Of a stretch of 64,000 nt of DNA, positions 61,005 through 64,000 are shown one piece after another. The notes under the pieces were generated by a model that was given only the letters and a program-made list of their open reading frames with translations, did no database searches and had not been told where the DNA came from. The translations under genes were made by a program, and so were the position numbers. The stretch is taken from positions 1 to 64,000 of the forward strand of contig CAJTPK010000021.1 in NCBI GenBank assembly GCA_910578075.1, written 5' to 3'. The DNA comes from an uncultured Muribaculaceae bacterium (GTDB lineage: Bacteria > Bacteroidota > Bacteroidia > Bacteroidales > Muribaculaceae). Every line of letters begins with the position of its first letter. The stretch's first letter is position 1.

Positions 61005-61403
61005 ATGGCAAAGCAGGAATATATTCAGAAGAACAGAGAATGGCTTGAAGCGAAGTCAAAAGAACCGGGAGTGGTAGCTCTTGATAAAGGCGTATGCTAT
61101 AAGCCGATAAAAAAAGGGAATCAGAAGAGTCCTACTCCCAATAGGGGAAGTGTGGTGACGGCTCATTATGTCGGAAAGACCATCAACGGCAAGACCTTCG
61201 ACAGCAGCAGGGGAGGAGTGGCTCCTGCATTTCGTTTGCGGGATCTTATCCCCGGTTGGATAATCGCCTTGCAACAGATGCATGTAGGAGACAAATGGGA
61301 GGTGTATATTCCCGCTGAACAGGGTTATGGCAAAATGAATCAGCCCGGTATACCCGGCGGCTCCACATTAATTTTTGAAATTGAATTGATTGGATTGGCA
61401 TGA
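61005..61403 (+). CDS. FKBP-type peptidyl-prolyl isomerase
   Basis: A cytoplasmic proline isomerase, 132 residues, no signal peptide. The FKBP core is clear: 'VVTAHYVGKTINGKTFDSSRGG', 'FRLRDLIPGWIIALQQMHVGDKWEVYIPAEQGYG' and 'IPGGSTLIFEIELIGL'. It assists protein folding. Its stop codon overlaps the next start (ATGA at 61400-61403). No promoter box is obvious in the 76 bp after GH57, most of which is the terminator. Confidence 0.93.
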   Translation: MAKQEYIQKNREWLEAKSKEPGVVALDKGVCYKPIKKGNQKSPTPNRGSVVTAHYVGKTINGKTFDSSRGGVAPAFRLRDLIPGWIIALQQMHVGDKWEVYIPAEQGYGKMNQPGIPGGSTLIFEIELIGLA

Positions 61404-61813
61404 TACAGCAGGTTGAAATAAGACTCCCCGGCATGAGACGTGGATGTCATCTTATAACAGCGGAAATTGAGCGCAACATCCCCCGTCCGTTGCCGGAGGC
61501 AGGGATGTTGAACGTATTCGTAAAGCATACGTCATGTGGGCTTTCAATCAATGAGAATGCAGATCCGAGCGTGCGCAGGGATCTTGACGCAATCTTTGAC
61601 CGTATGGTTCCAGAGAATGCGCCATATTACGAGCATATTTTTGAAGGAGCTGACGATATGCCGGCTCATGCTAAAAGTACGCTTGCCGGCGTGTCGCTGA
61701 CTATCCCGATCACTAACGGCAGGCTTAATCTCGGCACATGGCAAGGCATCTACTTTTGCGAGTTCCGCGACCATGGCGGTCCCCGCTCCATCGTGCTTAC
61801 AATCTACCAATAA
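61400..61813 (+). CDS. YjbQ/UPF0047 family protein
   Basis: A small cytoplasmic protein of 137 residues. The signature 'VKHTSCGLSINENADPSVRRDL' and the C-terminal 'LGTWQGIYFCEFRDHGGPRSI' define the family. Members have weak thiamine-phosphate synthase activity in vitro, and their real role is open. It is translationally coupled to the FKBP gene by a 4-bp overlap. Confidence 0.88.
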   Translation: MIQQVEIRLPGMRRGCHLITAEIERNIPRPLPEAGMLNVFVKHTSCGLSINENADPSVRRDLDAIFDRMVPENAPYYEHIFEGADDMPAHAKSTLAGVSLTIPITNGRLNLGTWQGIYFCEFRDHGGPRSIVLTIYQ

Positions 61814-61827
61814 TATAATAGTCTATA

Positions 61828-61851
61828 AAGCCTCATTATTAAATGAGGCTT
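61828..61851. terminator. Bidirectional terminator between yjbQ-like gene and tex
   Basis: A perfect 10-bp stem AAGCCTCATT / AATGAGGCTT (61828-61837 with 61842-61851) with a 4-nt loop. The two convergent genes share it, and it takes in the first bases of the tex stop codon. The T-tracts are short on both sides. Confidence 0.65.
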
Positions 61852-63994
61852 AAATCATTGATAGACTGATGCGTTTGCGGGGGTAATCGATGTCGGAGAC
61901 GGTGACTTCGATCTGCTGACCGAGACGAAGGACATCGCTTACTGCGGCAATGCGTCGGGTAGATATTTTTGAGATGTGCAGCAGTCCGTTCTCCTTGATC
62001 CCGAGGTCAACAAACGCTCCGAATGCAGTTATGTTGCTGACAACTCCGGGTAGCTTCATGCCGATTGAGAGCTGTTCGAATGATTCAATTGCCGGATGGA
62101 ATGCTGTGTCAGCATTGTCAGTTCGGGGATCGCGTCCCGGTTTGCGTAGTTCTGTCACAATATCGGCTATTGTTTCTTGTCCTCCTATTCCTTGTGTGGC
62201 TAATTTTACAGGATCAATGCGGTCGAGCACAGCATTATTGGCAGGAAGCTCTGCCGGTTTTACCCCAAGCATATTGGCAATTGCCTTAACTATGTGGTAA
62301 CTTTCAGGGTGAATGCCTGTATTGTCAAGAGGTTCCGGTCCTTCTGCAATACGCAAGAAGCCAGCTGCCTGTTCGAATGCTTTGTCTCCGAGACGCGGCA
62401 CTTTCTTCAGATCACGTCGGGTGCGGAACGGACCGTTTTCAGTCCGGTATTTTACAATGTTGGCAGCCAAGGCCGGACCAATGCCCGAAACATATGAAAG
62501 CAGGCTTGCTGATGCAGTGTTGACATCAACCCCAACAGCATTTACACAACTCATGACAGTATAATCAAGAGCATTCTTTAGTTTGCTCTGGTCTACGTCA
62601 TGTTGATATTGTCCTACACCTATTGATTTGGGATCGATTTTTACCAGCTCTGCAAGGGGATCCATAAGTCTTCTGCCTATTGAAACGGCTCCTCTGACTG
62701 TCACATCCTTATCAGGAAACTCCATGCGGGCAAGTTCCGAGGCTGAATAGACAGAGGCTCCATCTTCGCTGACAACAAAAATGGAATTGGAATCCATAAT
62801 GCGATAATCTTTGATGAATTTTTCAGTTTCTCTGGAAGCTGTGCCGTTTCCAAGGGCAGTGGCATTCAACTTATATTTGCTTATCAGTCGTTTAAGAACA
62901 GTTTCCGCTCCATTCAAGTCATTTTTTGGAGGAGTAGGGTATATCACAGCTTCGTCAAGTAGATTACCTTGCTCATCGATAGCGACAACCTTGCATCCAG
63001 TTCTATAGCCGGGATCTATTGCAAGTATGCGTCTCCCCTTAAGAGGAGAGGCCAATAAGAGTTGTCTGAGATTCTGCGAGAAAATATCTATTGCAACTCT
63101 ATCCGCTTCTTCCTTCAGTTCCGTTGAGACCTCATTCTCAACGGAAGGTTTGATAAGGCGTTTGGTTGCGTCGTAAACAGCATCGGCAATAATATCCGCA
63201 CAACTGGAGTTGGCACTGCGGGGTATGAAACTGTTTGCCAACGATTCTTCCAATTTGTCGCGTGTCTCATCAAGCGAGAACTTTACTTTTATCAAGCCCT
63301 CAGATTCCGCACGCCTTAGGGCAAGGTATTGATGGGATGAAATTTTACGTACTGAATTGGAAAAATTGGCATATGTGGCGAGAGGGGAGTTCTCCAATTC
63401 ATTATCTTTCCCTTTTGCCGGGCTGCATACCAAAGATCCTGTCCGGCGGTATGTGTTGCGGGTCATGTTTCTCAGTCTGGAAGATTCCGATGCCCATTCC
63501 GCAATTATGTCGCAGGCACCCGTAAGGGCGTCATCAGCAGATGTTATATCGTTGTTTTTACCTAAAAAACGTAGTGCTGCGTTTGTCGGATCAGCCACAT
63601 TGCCGGACATGATCAGTTTTGCAAGAGGCTCAAGTCCGCGTTCGCGGGCGATTGTGGCCCGTGTGCGTTTCTTTGGTTTGAAGGGAGCGTAAATATCCTC
63701 TACTTCGGTCAGGGAGGTTGCATTCTGCAGGCTCTGTTCAATTTTGGGCGTCATAGCTCCTGCCTCAGATATAGCCTGTAATACGTATTCCTTGCGGGCG
63801 TATAGGTCTCTGACAGTCTTGAGAGTCGTCTCTATATTTCTTACTGCCACTTCGTCGAGAGCACCGGTTGCTTCTTTACGGTAACGGCTGATAAAGGGCA
63901 CAGTTGCCCCCTCATCGAGAAGATTGACAACCGCTGATACTCCTTTTTCCGGCAAATTAAGCCGTGTGCATATATCTGATATTATATTATTCAT
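61850..63994 (-). CDS. tex: Tex family RNA-binding transcription accessory protein
   Basis: A nucleic-acid-binding protein, 714 residues and complete in the window. The N-terminal helical Tex domain has 'EGATVPFISRYRKEATGALDE', then the YqgF RNase-H-like domain ('RRILAIDPGYRTGCKVVAID'), two helix-hairpin-helix motifs ('LSYVSGIGPALAANIVKYR' and 'KVPRLGDKAFEQAAGFLRI') and a C-terminal S1 domain ('GVVSNITAFGAFVDLGIKENGLLHIS'). It is thought to act in transcription and stress tolerance. The ATG at 63994 is 6 bp from the window edge, so its promoter is not visible. Confidence 0.96.
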   Translation of the reverse strand: MNNIISDICTRLNLPEKGVSAVVNLLDEGATVPFISRYRKEATGALDEVAVRNIETTLKTVRDLYARKEYVLQAISEAGAMTPKIEQSLQNATSLTEVEDIYAPFKPKKRTRATIARERGLEPLAKLIMSGNVADPTNAALRFLGKNNDITSADDALTGACDIIAEWASESSRLRNMTRNTYRRTGSLVCSPAKGKDNELENSPLATYANFSNSVRKISSHQYLALRRAESEGLIKVKFSLDETRDKLEESLANSFIPRSANSSCADIIADAVYDATKRLIKPSVENEVSTELKEEADRVAIDIFSQNLRQLLLASPLKGRRILAIDPGYRTGCKVVAIDEQGNLLDEAVIYPTPPKNDLNGAETVLKRLISKYKLNATALGNGTASRETEKFIKDYRIMDSNSIFVVSEDGASVYSASELARMEFPDKDVTVRGAVSIGRRLMDPLAELVKIDPKSIGVGQYQHDVDQSKLKNALDYTVMSCVNAVGVDVNTASASLLSYVSGIGPALAANIVKYRTENGPFRTRRDLKKVPRLGDKAFEQAAGFLRIAEGPEPLDNTGIHPESYHIVKAIANMLGVKPAELPANNAVLDRIDPVKLATQGIGGQETIADIVTELRKPGRDPRTDNADTAFHPAIESFEQLSIGMKLPGVVSNITAFGAFVDLGIKENGLLHISKISTRRIAAVSDVLRLGQQIEVTVSDIDYPRKRISLSMI

Positions 63995-64000
63995 TGTTTG

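Overview
The window looks like a chromosomal segment of a gut-type Bacteroidales bacterium, perhaps Muribaculaceae; the family is inference. The evidence is consistent across the window. Promoters match the Bacteroidetes primary-sigma consensus (TTTG, about 20 bp, then TAnnTTTG). Ribosome-binding sites are A-rich rather than Shine-Dalgarno-like. The window carries DUF4492 beside cydAB, DUF4494, an atpDC-BEFHAG gene order, complex I with fused NuoCD and no NuoEFG, a single-chain PFOR, and a GH133/GT4/GH57 glycogen trio. No phage, IS element, CRISPR array or rRNA operon was seen.

Layout. 0.2-7 kb (+): a small membrane protein, a Spy-like periplasmic protein and a giant alpha-2-macroglobulin-like protein; this is probably the tail of an ECF-sigma operon that starts before the window. 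7-9 kb (-): an SGNH hydrolase and RNase Z. 9.2-9.4 kb (+): a good promoter and a terminator enclose about 100 nt with no conventional gene, a candidate small RNA. 9.4-15.1 kb (-): DUF4492, cydA, cydB, a split chromate-type transporter pair and folC. 15.3-21.3 kb (+): DUF4494, yggS, an MFS transporter, transketolase and an OmpA-family porin. 21.4-22.1 kb (-): an RluA-type pseudouridine synthase and initiator tRNA-fMet. 22.3-28.9 kb (+): tetR, a KAS III-like gene, fabG, ispD, recG and a DbpA-like helicase. 29-32.7 kb (+): pyruvate:ferredoxin oxidoreductase. 32.7-37.7 kb (+): a serine-type sulfatase, a TonB receptor and a lipoprotein.

37.8-55.4 kb (+): the centrepiece, an 18-gene unit running from one good promoter to one strong terminator. 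The complete eight-gene F1Fo ATP synthase operon lies inside the complex I operon, between nuoH and nuoI. PFOR (reduced ferredoxin), complex I without the NADH module, ATP synthase and cytochrome bd together outline an energy chain that may run on ferredoxin rather than NADH.

55.4-56.2 kb: a gene-free stretch of inverted repeats that resembles a small non-autonomous repeat element. 56.2-61.8 kb (+): glycogen debranching enzyme, GT4 glycosyltransferase and a GH57 enzyme with a Lys/Ala-rich tail, then FKBP and YjbQ. 61.85-64 kb (-): tex.

Functions are assigned from motifs and remembered family features; no searches were run. Promoters and terminators were found by eye.
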